Assembly (NCBI GenBank): GCA_947445035.1
Contig: CANFCK010000003.1
Location: 248,001-312,000 of the forward strand
Reading direction: 5' to 3'
Length of the DNA stretch: 64,000 bases
Origin: Deltaproteobacteria bacterium
GTDB lineage: Bacteria; Myxococcota_A; UBA796; SXON01
In this document: positions 53,487-61,065 of the stretch, one piece after another
How positions within the stretch are numbered: the first letter of the stretch is position 1
Layout of the letters: each line of letters opens with the position of its first letter
Position numbers and translations under genes: made by a program
Notes under the pieces: generated by a model
Databases searched by the model: none
Seen by the model: the letters and a program-made list of their open reading frames with translations, nothing else
What the model was told of the DNA's origin: nothing

Positions 53487-53722
53487 GTCCTCGCGGGCCC
53501 GAACACCCGGTCGGCGAGGTCCCGGCCAAGATAGATCCGCGCCAGCTCCTCGCGAACCTCGGCTTCGGTAGCGCCGGGACGATGGAATCGGATGCCGGAG
53601 GCGGCGATGGCGCGGTAGTCCTCGGACATTTGAAGCGCCATGGCCAAACACCGCACGGGGCCGGCCCGTCGGTAGAGGTCGGTGAGGACGGCGCGGGCGT
53701 CGGGGGTGGTGTCCGTCAGCAT
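53483..53722 (-). CDS. Small partner protein of the nucleotidyltransferase pair
   Basis: 79 residues, intact: DARAVLTDLYRRAGPVRCLA, then ALQMSEDYRAIAASGIRFHR and EVREELARIYLGRDLADRV. The pattern (a helical start, MS....+.IA..GIR...P, then E...E.....LG) is typical of a short protein that I recall encoded just upstream of orphan nucleotidyltransferases in many myxobacteria and cyanobacteria. The overlap with the next gene (GTGA) fits that. It is cargo between kup and the first extra kup 3' copy, in the opposite direction to kup. Confidence 0.65.
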   Translation of the reverse strand: MLTDTTPDARAVLTDLYRRAGPVRCLAMALQMSEDYRAIAASGIRFHRPGATEAEVREELARIYLGRDLADRVFGPART

Positions 53723-53775
53723 GGCCAGGTTTGTATCCCCGCCGGCGGCAGGCGGGTGGGTGCTGGCTTTCGCGG

Positions 53776-53882
53776 CCGTGGTGCCTTCCGCGTTCCTGGC
53801 GCGGAATGCGTCGGACCCGACGCAGTTCTACGGGCTGCCCCCGCATCAGGTGCTTAAGTTGGGGAGTCGGGTGGATTTGTAG
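53776..53882 (+). repeat. Second copy of the kup 3' end, internally deleted
   Basis: Reads VVPSAFLARNASDPTQFYGL, then PPHQVLKLGSRVDL and TAG, the C-terminus of Kup. It joins the bases coding VVPSA directly to those coding FLAR. Compared with the third copy, 129 bases (43 codons) are missing between two GCG-containing short matches. At base level it agrees with the third copy more than with kup itself (for example CCTTCCGCG, CGGACCCGACG, GGGCTGCC). Confidence 0.85.
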
Positions 53883-53899
53883 CGGCTTTTTCAGCCGCT
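53881..53899 (+). terminator. Hairpin at the stop codon of the second kup 3' copy
   Basis: AGCGGCT-TTTTC-AGCCGCT is a perfect 7-base stem overlapping the TAG stop. There is no U-run after it, so it would be a weak intrinsic terminator; it could equally be a recombination-related structure. The other two copies have a G-run here instead. Confidence 0.35.
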
Positions 53900-53961
53900 C
53901 ACGGTGGGCGCCGCCGCCTCCCGGCGGCTCGACGGGGAAGTTTGGGTGGCGCGGGAGCGGG

Positions 53962-54297
53962 TCACCTCGATGCGAGGTGCCAGAGATGTTGAACAAACCA
54001 GGATTGTTCGTAGAGTAGGAACGGCTGCAGCACGAGCGCCAGCACCGAGCCGGCCAATGCCCACCGATGCCGCCGGAGGCGGGGAAAGAGGAAGAACAAC
54101 GAAAACGCGACTGCTACGAGATTGCCGAAAAAAACATCCCCAAACCACAAATTGGTGCACAGGAGAAACCCGGGCCAGTCGCGGCAGGGAGCGACTGGCA
54201 GCACCCCGATGTAGACGAGGCGAGGAAGCAACATCAGCAACCCCCACTGCACGCACACCAGCACCCACGCCAGCACCCGCGAGACGTTAGCTGTCAA
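53962..54297 (-). CDS. Small membrane protein, unknown (second of a pair)
   Basis: About 111 residues if the TTG at 54297 is used, which overlaps the upstream stop. It has two or three hydrophobic segments (VLAWVLVCVQWGLLMLLPRL, NLVAVAFSLFFLFPRL, WALAGSVLALVLQPFLL) and a loop with CRDWPGFLLCTNLWFGDVFF. No family is recognised. Together with its partner it forms the second reverse-oriented cargo between extra kup 3' copies. Confidence 0.5.
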   Translation of the reverse strand: MTANVSRVLAWVLVCVQWGLLMLLPRLVYIGVLPVAPCRDWPGFLLCTNLWFGDVFFGNLVAVAFSLFFLFPRLRRHRWALAGSVLALVLQPFLLYEQSWFVQHLWHLASR

Positions 54298-54655
54298 GGG
54301 CTTTCTGCATGTATTGATCGAACGCGTCCCCGCCGATGGTGAGCACCACCAGCCGCCAGAGTACCCCTGCTTCAAGCTCCGGCGACATCCGTCGCATCAA
54401 GAGGCTCAGGGCCAGAAGCCACGGGACGAACAAGAAGAGGCTCGAGTAGGTGTACTCTACCGCGATGAGCATGACACCGGGCAGACCGGCTGGGAGCCCG
54501 TGCGCCGGCCAGTGCATACACATTCCGACCACCCCGGCAAGCTGCATCGCGAGGGTCACGTTGGCAACACGCAACAGCCAGCGCACCCAGCGTGGGTCCC
54601 AATCGGAGGTCTCGGTCAGGGTCCCGACGCCGTTGTCACCACAAGGCGAGCCCAC
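54287..54655 (-). CDS. Small membrane protein, unknown (first of a pair), perhaps 5'-truncated
   Basis: 122 residues from a GTG at 54655, which is only three bases from the left edge of the third kup 3' copy; the true N-terminus may have been cut by that junction. Segments VTLAMQLAGVVGMCMHWPAH and YTYSSLFLFVPWLLALSLLM are membrane helices, with a third near the end (GVLWRLVVLTIGGDAF). It overlaps the next gene by 11 bases. No family is recognised. Confidence 0.5.
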   Translation of the reverse strand: MGSPCGDNGVGTLTETSDWDPRWVRWLLRVANVTLAMQLAGVVGMCMHWPAHGLPAGLPGVMLIAVEYTYSSLFLFVPWLLALSLLMRRMSPELEAGVLWRLVVLTIGGDAFDQYMQKALDS

Positions 54656-54657
54656 CC

Positions 54658-54941
54658 GGCGCCAACTTCTACCGGGTGGAGTGCGCTCGGGGTTCATGGA
54701 GTCCCCCGTGGTGCCTTCCGCGGTGCTGCACGCCATCCGGGATGCGGGCCTTGACATCCACCCGAAGGACGTGGTGTACATGCTCGGCCGGGAGCGCTTC
54801 GTGGCCACCAACCGGGGCAAGATGTCAGCGCGGCGGGAGCAGATTTTCGCGTTCCTGGCGCGGAAGGCGTCGGACCCGACGCAGTTCTACGGGCTGCCGC
54901 CGCATCAGGTGCCGGAGTTGGGGAGTCGGGTGGATTTGTAG
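54658..54941 (+). repeat. Third copy of the kup 3' end with a one-base deletion
   Basis: Matches kup 52890-53171 over its full length: GANFYRVE, then after a missing G near 54680 the frame resumes as FMESPVVPSAVLHAIRDAGL and DIHPKDVVYMLGRERFVATN, ending GSRVDL and TAG. Many synonymous differences from kup (for example GGGCTGCC for GGGCTCCC) show it is not a recent copy of the neighbouring gene; it may come from the kup of a relative. There is no start codon or upstream kup sequence, so it is a dead fragment. Confidence 0.88.
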
Positions 54942-54960
54942 GGGGGGGGCGGGTGGCATC

Positions 54961-55647
54961 TCAGGGACCGACCAAACTTGCCAGGTCCCTACCCAGTTCT
55001 TGCCAAGGCCCGGGTGCGGACCAGTCGCAGGTGGAAGTTGTGGCCGGGTCCCGCGGGTACCCGAGGATGAGTCCTGGCCCCCACGTGTCGCCGGTGAGCA
55101 GCAGCGGTTGCGGGGGCAGCTTGTCGTCGCGGTCGTATCGAGCCACCGCAACTCGCAAGGTCACCGCCTTGCCACGGAGGTCCAGATCGGCGGCGCGCTT
55201 GGCCACGTTGCCGAAGGTCAAAAGCACCGCAACGGTCCCGTCGGCGCGTACGCCTGGGCCCCGGCCCGAGCCGCACCGATTCGACAGGGTGTCCCCAGGC
55301 CGGCAGATTGAAGATGGGCACCGCGAGGGGTCCGGGGGCACCGGCGGGAACAATGGGCACTGAAGATACGGGGTATCAATGCGGCCAACGGCCCGGGGGA
55401 ACAGCCGTGTGCCGGCCGCCGGGCCCGCTGCGATGAACGCATCCCGAACCATCGTAACGGCCAGAGAGCGCCGGCGGGATTCAGCCCGGAGCATCAGCTG
55501 TCCGACCCCGAAGATCGCGGCGAACTCGGCAACAACGGTCGGTTCGGCCAGGGACTCGGTCCACGGAGGTCGCTCGGCAAGCGTGTCCCAGGTGACGCAG
55601 TCAGGTGGCTGGGCGAATGCGGTCGTGAAGAGCGCCCCAATGATCAC
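54961..55647 (-). CDS. Secreted Cys-containing protein of unknown function
   Basis: 228 residues from a GTG overlapping the upstream stop (GTGA). A signal peptide (MIIGALFTTAFAQPPD) is followed by an alpha/beta-looking domain with LQCPLFPPVPPDPSRCPSSI and LSNRCGSGRGPGVRAD, then VAVLLTFGNVAKRAADLDLR. The Cys...Cys-GSG-x-G segment recurs in the product of the gene just upstream. It is the last gene of the operon behind the 57394 promoter and ends 19 bases from the third kup copy. Confidence 0.6.
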   Translation of the reverse strand: MIIGALFTTAFAQPPDCVTWDTLAERPPWTESLAEPTVVAEFAAIFGVGQLMLRAESRRRSLAVTMVRDAFIAAGPAAGTRLFPRAVGRIDTPYLQCPLFPPVPPDPSRCPSSICRPGDTLSNRCGSGRGPGVRADGTVAVLLTFGNVAKRAADLDLRGKAVTLRVAVARYDRDDKLPPQPLLLTGDTWGPGLILGYPRDPATTSTCDWSAPGPWQELGRDLASLVGP

Positions 55648-56282
55648 CGCGGCCTCCGGGGCCGCGGGCCGATCAGACGGAGGCGGTGCCCTGTATCCAC
55701 GCTGAGTTGGGCTTCAAACAGAACCAACCCGAGCGTCCCGCTGGGCCAGGGGTCAGGACTTTCCGGATACTGGACACAAATGGGCGCCTGCCCGCTGCGA
55801 ACGATCAGCGCCGAGCACGCGACCACCGGGCCGGGGACGAACTCGGGAAAGCGGGCATAGACCATGTCACCGCGACCCCACGTCAACCTCTGCAGCGCGG
55901 AATGGGAAATCGTCGTGAGGCGCCAGTCCTCGCCCACGGGTAAAAGCCCCATGTAGACCTCGGTGTCGAACACACCGTCGTCGCCCGTCCCGGACCCATG
56001 GCACCACTCCGTGGTGCAGCGACCCGCACGAAGAGCCGCCGCGGGTACAATGGGCATCGCCGGCGGCGCCCGCTGCCAGTCCTGCCAGAATGTCGCCAAG
56101 GGGAGTCCGCAGCCAATCAACGAGTCGAGGAACTCCACGGCATCCGCCGTGTCCCAGGCCCGGGCGCGTATCTCCGCAGAGAACGCTACAATCTCGGGGC
56201 GCTCCGACTGGGTGTACGCACAGTGCCCGGGGGTCGTCAAACGCGACCACAGACGGGCGCGCCGAAAGTGCCGTCCACACAT
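55644..56282 (-). CDS. Protein of unknown function, paralogue of its downstream neighbour
   Basis: 212 residues from the ATG at 56282; the first 30 residues are Arg-rich and the true start may be later. RPEIVAFSAEIRARAWDTAD, then GRCTTEWCHGSGTGDDGVFD and EVYMGLLPVGEDWRLTTISH mark a domain that parallels the downstream protein (a Cys pair, GSG-x-G, then a long strand with LL). It ends with a basic tail (GPRPRRPR). No known family. It belongs to the four-gene operon. Confidence 0.55.
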   Translation of the reverse strand: MCGRHFRRARLWSRLTTPGHCAYTQSERPEIVAFSAEIRARAWDTADAVEFLDSLIGCGLPLATFWQDWQRAPPAMPIVPAAALRAGRCTTEWCHGSGTGDDGVFDTEVYMGLLPVGEDWRLTTISHSALQRLTWGRGDMVYARFPEFVPGPVVACSALIVRSGQAPICVQYPESPDPWPSGTLGLVLFEAQLSVDTGHRLRLIGPRPRRPR

Positions 56283-56306
56283 CTCGAGTCGGCGTCTGTG
56301 GCCATG

Positions 56307-56597
56307 TCAGGCCCGGCCACCCGGCACCGGCCCCCCCTCCCCCGAAAACACCTCCCACGCCTCCCGCCGCTCCCCCTCTGTCTCAAAACCCCAACGCATG
56401 CGCTGGACGTCGGCCACGGTCAGCCCCACAAACGCGTTCTTCTGTTGCGCGCGCACCGCGTTCCAGGAATCCACCATGAGCGCGGGAACCGCACCCTCTG
56501 GCAACTTCCCCGTCTCCCGCAGCCCACCGACGACCGAGGGCGGCAACCCCCGGATCGTCCCGCGCGCAAAGTCGTGGCTGACCATGGACCGGATCAT
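56307..56597 (-). CDS. Small cytoplasmic protein of unknown function
   Basis: 96 residues, starting three bases after the preceding gene's stop; an internal ATG four codons in is possible. ARGTIRGLPPSVVGGLRETG, then LPEGAVPALMVDSWNAVRAQ and LTVADVQRMRWGFETEGERR suggest a compact helical protein. No signal peptide and no recognised family. It is the second gene of the operon. Confidence 0.5.
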   Translation of the reverse strand: MIRSMVSHDFARGTIRGLPPSVVGGLRETGKLPEGAVPALMVDSWNAVRAQQKNAFVGLTVADVQRMRWGFETEGERREAWEVFSGEGGPVPGGRA

Positions 56598-56600
56598 AGC

Positions 56601-57347
56601 CTACCCGCGCCGAACGGCGAAGGTGGTGTCCACCTGCGCGTCGCCCGCACCCGAGGTGGAGTGGTACAGGATGCCGAACTGCACGTACATCGAGCTGTCG
56701 ACGTTGAGCGCCAGGTCGCCGCTGTCGAACTCGCCAGACCCTTCGTAGTTGGTGAGCGGCGTCCACGCGCTGGGGTTCTCCTTGGACGTCGTCGCGGTGC
56801 GGTAGCAGAGCTTCCACTGGAAGTTGCCGGTCAGGCTCCGACACACCGTCACCGCCTTGACCTTCTGGACCAGGATGGCGGGGACGAATCCAGTCACCGT
56901 CGCAAACGCGTCGGCACTGGCGCTGCTCGCCAGCGACAGGCTCCGCGCACCGACGAGCTGCCCACACTGGGTGTGCGATACCGCGAAGCTCAGATCGGCC
57001 TGCCCGAGCGCGCTGCCGCTCGACAACGAGTACGCAACCCCGAAACGCACGAAGAACTTCGTGCTCGTGTCGTTCGCCACCGAAATCACCCCGGTGCAGC
57101 GCTCACCGTCCCCCACCAACAACTGATCGAGGGTGGTCGGCGCTTCGGGCTGCTCCGTCCGAACGAGCGCCACCTGCATGGCAAGGCGCACCTGGAAGTT
57201 GCCACTCACCGCGTGGGACCGCAGCACCGCTTTGACATTGTCGAGACCGATCGCCGGCATCCACGGGGTGAACCAGTGATAAGTGGCGTCGGTGGTGGTC
57301 GTGGAAAGGTGAACTTGAGCTTCGGGAGAAGTCTGGCCGCAGGACAT
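56601..57347 (-). CDS. Protein with two tandem beta-sandwich-like domains, unknown
   Basis: 248 residues from the ATG at 57347, which has GGAGG six bases in front; upstream in-frame codons carry no gene signal. Two related halves: LDNVKAVLRSHAVSGNFQVR...FFVRFGVAYS...ALGQADLSFAV and QKVKAVTVCRSLTGNFQWKL...MYVQFGILYH...AGDAQVDTTFAV. Each half has a 'VKAV...+GNF', a 'F/V+FG..Y' and a final 'A...FAV' strand, so the gene arose by internal duplication. There is no signal peptide. It is the first gene after the sigma-54 type promoter. Confidence 0.6.
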   Translation of the reverse strand: MSCGQTSPEAQVHLSTTTTDATYHWFTPWMPAIGLDNVKAVLRSHAVSGNFQVRLAMQVALVRTEQPEAPTTLDQLLVGDGERCTGVISVANDTSTKFFVRFGVAYSLSSGSALGQADLSFAVSHTQCGQLVGARSLSLASSASADAFATVTGFVPAILVQKVKAVTVCRSLTGNFQWKLCYRTATTSKENPSAWTPLTNYEGSGEFDSGDLALNVDSSMYVQFGILYHSTSGAGDAQVDTTFAVRRG

Positions 57348-57393
57348 CAAAGCCTCCAGGAAAGTGGCTACTGAGAAAATATACGACGACGAC

Positions 57394-57410
57394 GGCAAGA
57401 GTCATGCCAA
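57394..57410 (-). promoter_or_regulatory. Sigma-54 type promoter
   Basis: On the minus strand the sequence TGGCATG-ACTC-TTGC matches the -24/-12 consensus (TGGCACG N4 TTGCW) at 10 of 11 fixed bases through TTGC, with the exact GG-N10-GC spacing and a T-rich stretch upstream. Transcription would start about 12 bases downstream, near 57383, leaving a leader of about 35 bases to the ATG at 57347. Such promoters need an enhancer-binding activator, abundant in myxobacteria. Confidence 0.7.
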
Positions 57411-57743
57411 AATAAAAGCAACGTTTGATAGTTAGGAGTTTTTGCGTTTCCTTCGTTTTTCGTACCGATGCGATGTCGCGAGCGAAGCAGTACGGCGCTG
57501 CGAAAGACGACAATCGGGTGCTCGGCGGCGCGCTCCCTCCTGACGCGGCAATCCACGACCCGCCGCGACGTCCGCGTGAGGCGGACCGGAGCGCGGGCGC
57601 GACGCAGGCAGTGTCGCGATAGCGGCGGCCTTCTGAGTCGCGCCCGGTCGGGGCGCCCGCAGCGCCCAGACTGACGGCCGCAGGCCGGAGCGCGCAGCGA
57701 GGCCGACCGCGCCTCCGGCGCGGGCACGCCCTATGATCACGTG
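57411..57743. other. Intergenic stretch, no gene seen
   Basis: About 330 bases between the sigma-54 promoter and the next + strand frame. The first 60 are AT-rich (likely activator-binding space for that promoter). The rest is very GC-rich with several short inverted motifs (GGCCGCAGGCC, CGCGCCTCCGGCGCG) and ends in the palindrome ATCACGTGAT at 57736-57745. Reading frames through it look like composition artefacts. A small RNA cannot be excluded. Confidence 0.4.
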
Positions 57744-57890
57744 ATGCCCACCCCCACCAGGCCGGTTCGCCTCCCGCTCGAATGTGACCCCTTCGATGAC
57801 GAGTCCTGCCAGGACTGGCTCACCGTGAAGGGAGAGTGGGAAGGGGTCGAGGGGCAGGGCGAGCCCGCCCCACCGTTCGCGGCCTTCTGA
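57744..57890 (+). CDS. Possible 48-residue protein
   Basis: MPTPTRPVRLPLECDPFDDE, then SCQDWLTVKGEWEGVEGQGE and PPFAAF. The amino-acid make-up (acidic, two Trp, two Cys) differs from the random Arg/Ala/Pro frames around it, which is the main support. There is no good ribosome site. It lies 76 bases before the M28 gene on the same strand. Confidence 0.3.
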   Translation: MPTPTRPVRLPLECDPFDDESCQDWLTVKGEWEGVEGQGEPAPPFAAF

Positions 57891-57966
57891 ACGACCTTTG
57901 GCCGGATGACCGAACACAAGCACGCCGTTGACCGCAGCCGCCCCGCGTCGCGATAGCCGCGCCCTC

Positions 57967-60864
57967 ATGCGCACCCCCCTCCTGCTGCTCGTCGCCTCGT
58001 GCGCCCTCCCGCTGGCCCCGACGGCCGAGGCCAAGCGCCCCAAGCTCCCACCAGGCCTCCCCCTCCCTGAGGCCGATTCAGACTGCTTTGCAGAGGTGTC
58101 AAGCAAGCTCGCCACTGACGACATGGAGGGGCGGGGTCTGGGCACCGCGGGCAACGCCAAGGCTGCGGCGCTCATCGCCCAGTGGATGGACGGCATGGGG
58201 CTCGCCGCGCCGCCCACCGGCCGCACGCAGCCCTTCGAGGCGCGGATCGGTGTCACCCTCGGGGACAAGAACCTCCTCGATGGCGCCGCACCGGGCGCGG
58301 GATGGACGCCCCTCGGCATCTCGAAATCGGGCAACTTCAAGGGCGACGTGGTCTTTGCCGGGTACGGCATCCGGGCCAAGGAGTTGGGCTACGACGACTA
58401 CGACGGCCTCGACGTCAAGGGGAAGGTCGTGCTGGCGATGCGCTTTGAACCTGGAGAAGACGTCGAGGCGTCGCCCTTCGACGGCAAACGCCCGACGCGC
58501 TATTCGGATTTGCGCACCAAGGCGATCGTGGCCAGGGAGGCCGGCGCCACGGCGCTATTCTTGGTGAGCCCGGCCAAAGCGCCCGACGAACCGGACAGCC
58601 TGCCCCCGCTGCGCACCATGGGCCCCCAGTCGGACGCGGGCATCCCGGTCCTCCAGATCTCCCGTGCGACAGCCGAGCGTTGGCTGGGCGGCAGCCTCGC
58701 CGCCGCACAAGCCACGATCGACGCTGGCTACAAGCCCGCCTCCCGCGGGCTCCCCGGCATCACGACTGCGGGCCAGGTAGACCTCCGTCCGGTCACCGCC
58801 CCCACGCAGAACGTGGTGGGCGTCCGCCCCGGCCAGGGCGCTCTCGCCGAGCAGATCGTGGTGCTCGGCGCCCACTACGACCACCTCGGCCACGGCGGCG
58901 CCGGCAGCTTCCAACCCGACGTCGCCGCGATCCACAACGGGGCGGACGACAACGCCTCCGGGGTCGCCGGCATCCTCTGCGCGGCGAAACGGCTCACCAA
59001 GGCAACGCCCGACAGAGCCGACCGCCGCACGGTGGTTGTCGTCGCCTTCTCGGCCGAAGAGATCGGCCTCGGGGGCAGCGGGCTCTACGTCCAGAAGCCC
59101 CTCGTCGGCACCATGGCCACGACGGCGGCGATGGTGAACCTCGACATGGTCGGCCGACTGCGCGACCAGAAGCTCTCCGTGCTGGGCACCGACAGCGCGC
59201 CCGGGTGGGCGGGGCTGCTGGCCACCGCCGGGCTCGCGGTCCCGTCGCTGGTCGTCAACAGTGGCGGCGACGGCTACGGCCCGAGCGATCAGTCCAGCTT
59301 CTACGCCGAAGGGGTCCCCGTCGCGCACCTCTTCACCGGCGCGCACGAGCAGTACCACACGCCCGAGGACGACGCCGCGTTGCTCAACAACGTCGGCGGC
59401 GGCGAGATCGTGGCGTTCACCGAGGCGCTTGTCACGGCCGCCACCCGCGGCGACCGCCTGACCTACGTGCGGACGGCCGCCGCCCCGATGAGCGGAGACA
59501 GCCGGGGCTACGGCGCCTATTTCGGCTCGGTGCCCGACTACAGCACGATGGAGGCCAAAACCGGCGGCGTGAAGCTCTCTGACGTGCGCAAGGGCAGCCC
59601 CGCAGAGAAGGCGGGCCTCCAAAAAGGCGACGTGATCACCGGCATGGCCGGGACCAGCGTCCAGAACCTGTACGACATGACCTTCGTGCTCCGCGAGCAC
59701 CGCGCTGGCGAGACGATCGAGGTGGTCTTCCAACGCGGCGGCGTCGAGCAGAAGAAGAAAGCCACGCTGGCCACCCGCTCCGGCGACGGCAAAAGCCCCC
59801 ACAAGCCGGCCCCGCCCCCCCACGCCAGCTTCTCCATCGGCGCGGAGCCGGTCGCGGCCAAGGGTTGGGCACCCGCGGCCGGCAAGGCCACACCCGAGCT
59901 GATGCGCCCGGACGAGCCCCATCTGACCGACCTGCGCCGCCTCACCTTCGGCGGCGAAAATGCCGAGGCCTACTGGGCGCCAGACGGCAAGCGCCTGATC
60001 TTCCAGCGCACCGGGCCCGAGGGCGGTTGCGACGCCGAATACGTCCTGGACCTCGATACCGGCACGGTGACCCTCGCGTCGAGCGGCAAGGGCCGGACGA
60101 CCTGTGGGTACTTCGACTACCCCGCCGGAAACTCCGTCCTGTACGCTACGACCGACGCCAGTGGGCCAAGCTGTCCGCCGACGCCCGACCACTCCGCCGG
60201 GTACGTCTGGGCGCTCTACGACACCCTCGACATCGTCCGCGACGACCTCAAAGGGGGGGTGACGCCGTGGCTCGCGGCCCCCGGGTACGACGCCGAGGCG
60301 ACCACTTGCTTCAAGGACGGGCGCGTGGTTTTCACCAGCACCCGCGGCGGCGACCTCGACCTGTGGAGCGCGAACGCCGACGGCAGCGCCCTGAAGCAGC
60401 TGACGAACACGCCCGGATACGACGGCGGCGCCTTCTTCACCCCGGACTGCAAGCGCATCGTGTGGCGCGCGTCGCGACCGATTGGTGACGCGCTCACCGA
60501 GTACCAGACCCTCCTTGCCAAGGGTCTGGTGCGCCCCAGCGAGCTGGAGATCTTCGTGATGAACGCCGACGGGACCAAGGTCGCTCCGGTGACCAAGGCG
60601 GGCGGCGCCAACTTCGCGCCCTACCCGACCCCTGATGGCAAGGGCGTGCTCTACTCCAGCAACGCCGGCGGCAATCCTCGTGAGTTCGATGTCCACTACG
60701 CCAGCTGGGACGGCAAGAAGGCCGAACGGATCACCGCGGCGCCTGGTTTTGACGGCTTCCCGATGTTCTCGCCCGACGGGAAGTGGCTGGTGTTTTCGAG
60801 CAACCGTGCCAACGCCGAGGGTGCCCGAGACACCGACGTCTACATTGCGCGGTGGGTGCGCTGA
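57967..60864 (+). CDS. Secreted M28 aminopeptidase with PA, PDZ and PD40 propeller domains
   Basis: 965 residues from the ATG at 57967. Signal MRTPLLLLVASCALPLAPTA. Residues about 100-250 carry a protease-associated insert (VVFAGYGIRAKELGYDDYDG). The M28 dinuclear zinc site: VVLGAHYDHLG, HNGADDNASGVAG, VVAFSAEEIGLGGSG (catalytic Glu pair), MVNLDMVGR and QYHTPEDDA. A PDZ domain follows (VKLSDVRKGSPAEKAGLQKG), then a TolB-like PD40 propeller (AYWAPDGKRLIFQRTG, PMFSPDGKWLVFSSNR). It should remove N-terminal residues from peptides outside the inner membrane. Fusion of all four modules in one chain is uncommon. Confidence 0.92.
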   Translation: MRTPLLLLVASCALPLAPTAEAKRPKLPPGLPLPEADSDCFAEVSSKLATDDMEGRGLGTAGNAKAAALIAQWMDGMGLAAPPTGRTQPFEARIGVTLGDKNLLDGAAPGAGWTPLGISKSGNFKGDVVFAGYGIRAKELGYDDYDGLDVKGKVVLAMRFEPGEDVEASPFDGKRPTRYSDLRTKAIVAREAGATALFLVSPAKAPDEPDSLPPLRTMGPQSDAGIPVLQISRATAERWLGGSLAAAQATIDAGYKPASRGLPGITTAGQVDLRPVTAPTQNVVGVRPGQGALAEQIVVLGAHYDHLGHGGAGSFQPDVAAIHNGADDNASGVAGILCAAKRLTKATPDRADRRTVVVVAFSAEEIGLGGSGLYVQKPLVGTMATTAAMVNLDMVGRLRDQKLSVLGTDSAPGWAGLLATAGLAVPSLVVNSGGDGYGPSDQSSFYAEGVPVAHLFTGAHEQYHTPEDDAALLNNVGGGEIVAFTEALVTAATRGDRLTYVRTAAAPMSGDSRGYGAYFGSVPDYSTMEAKTGGVKLSDVRKGSPAEKAGLQKGDVITGMAGTSVQNLYDMTFVLREHRAGETIEVVFQRGGVEQKKKATLATRSGDGKSPHKPAPPPHASFSIGAEPVAAKGWAPAAGKATPELMRPDEPHLTDLRRLTFGGENAEAYWAPDGKRLIFQRTGPEGGCDAEYVLDLDTGTVTLASSGKGRTTCGYFDYPAGNSVLYATTDASGPSCPPTPDHSAGYVWALYDTLDIVRDDLKGGVTPWLAAPGYDAEATTCFKDGRVVFTSTRGGDLDLWSANADGSALKQLTNTPGYDGGAFFTPDCKRIVWRASRPIGDALTEYQTLLAKGLVRPSELEIFVMNADGTKVAPVTKAGGANFAPYPTPDGKGVLYSSNAGGNPREFDVHYASWDGKKAERITAAPGFDGFPMFSPDGKWLVFSSNRANAEGARDTDVYIARWVR

Positions 60865-61065
60865 GGGCCGACTCGGCGCCGACGGCGCCGTCGCGCCTGC
60901 CGACCGCGGCGCCTGCCTGACACCCGCTTGACTGGGCCAGCGCCGCTCCGTGCTAGGCTAACCCCATGCGCCAGTTCTGAACCCACACCCGGTCCGGAGT
61001 TTCCGGACCAAACCGCGGTCGCGCACGCTGAGGAGTCTCGGCGGCACGCGCCGCTTGGAGACCCC

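Noticed and set aside
53682..53882. A 66-residue + strand gene ending like Kup
   Set aside because: The N-terminal part is antisense to the small nucleotidyltransferase-partner gene and the rest is the deleted kup 3' copy; it is a chance join.
53881..53899. An attC-like integron site at the kup-copy hairpin
   Set aside because: Only one of the three copies has the hairpin, cargo lies against the direction expected for cassettes, and no core-site sequence or integrase is seen.
57432..58379. 315-residue minus-strand frame across the intergenic region and the M28 start
   Set aside because: Composition is Arg/Pro/Ala-rich throughout and it overlaps the signal peptide and protease-associated region of a well-supported gene.
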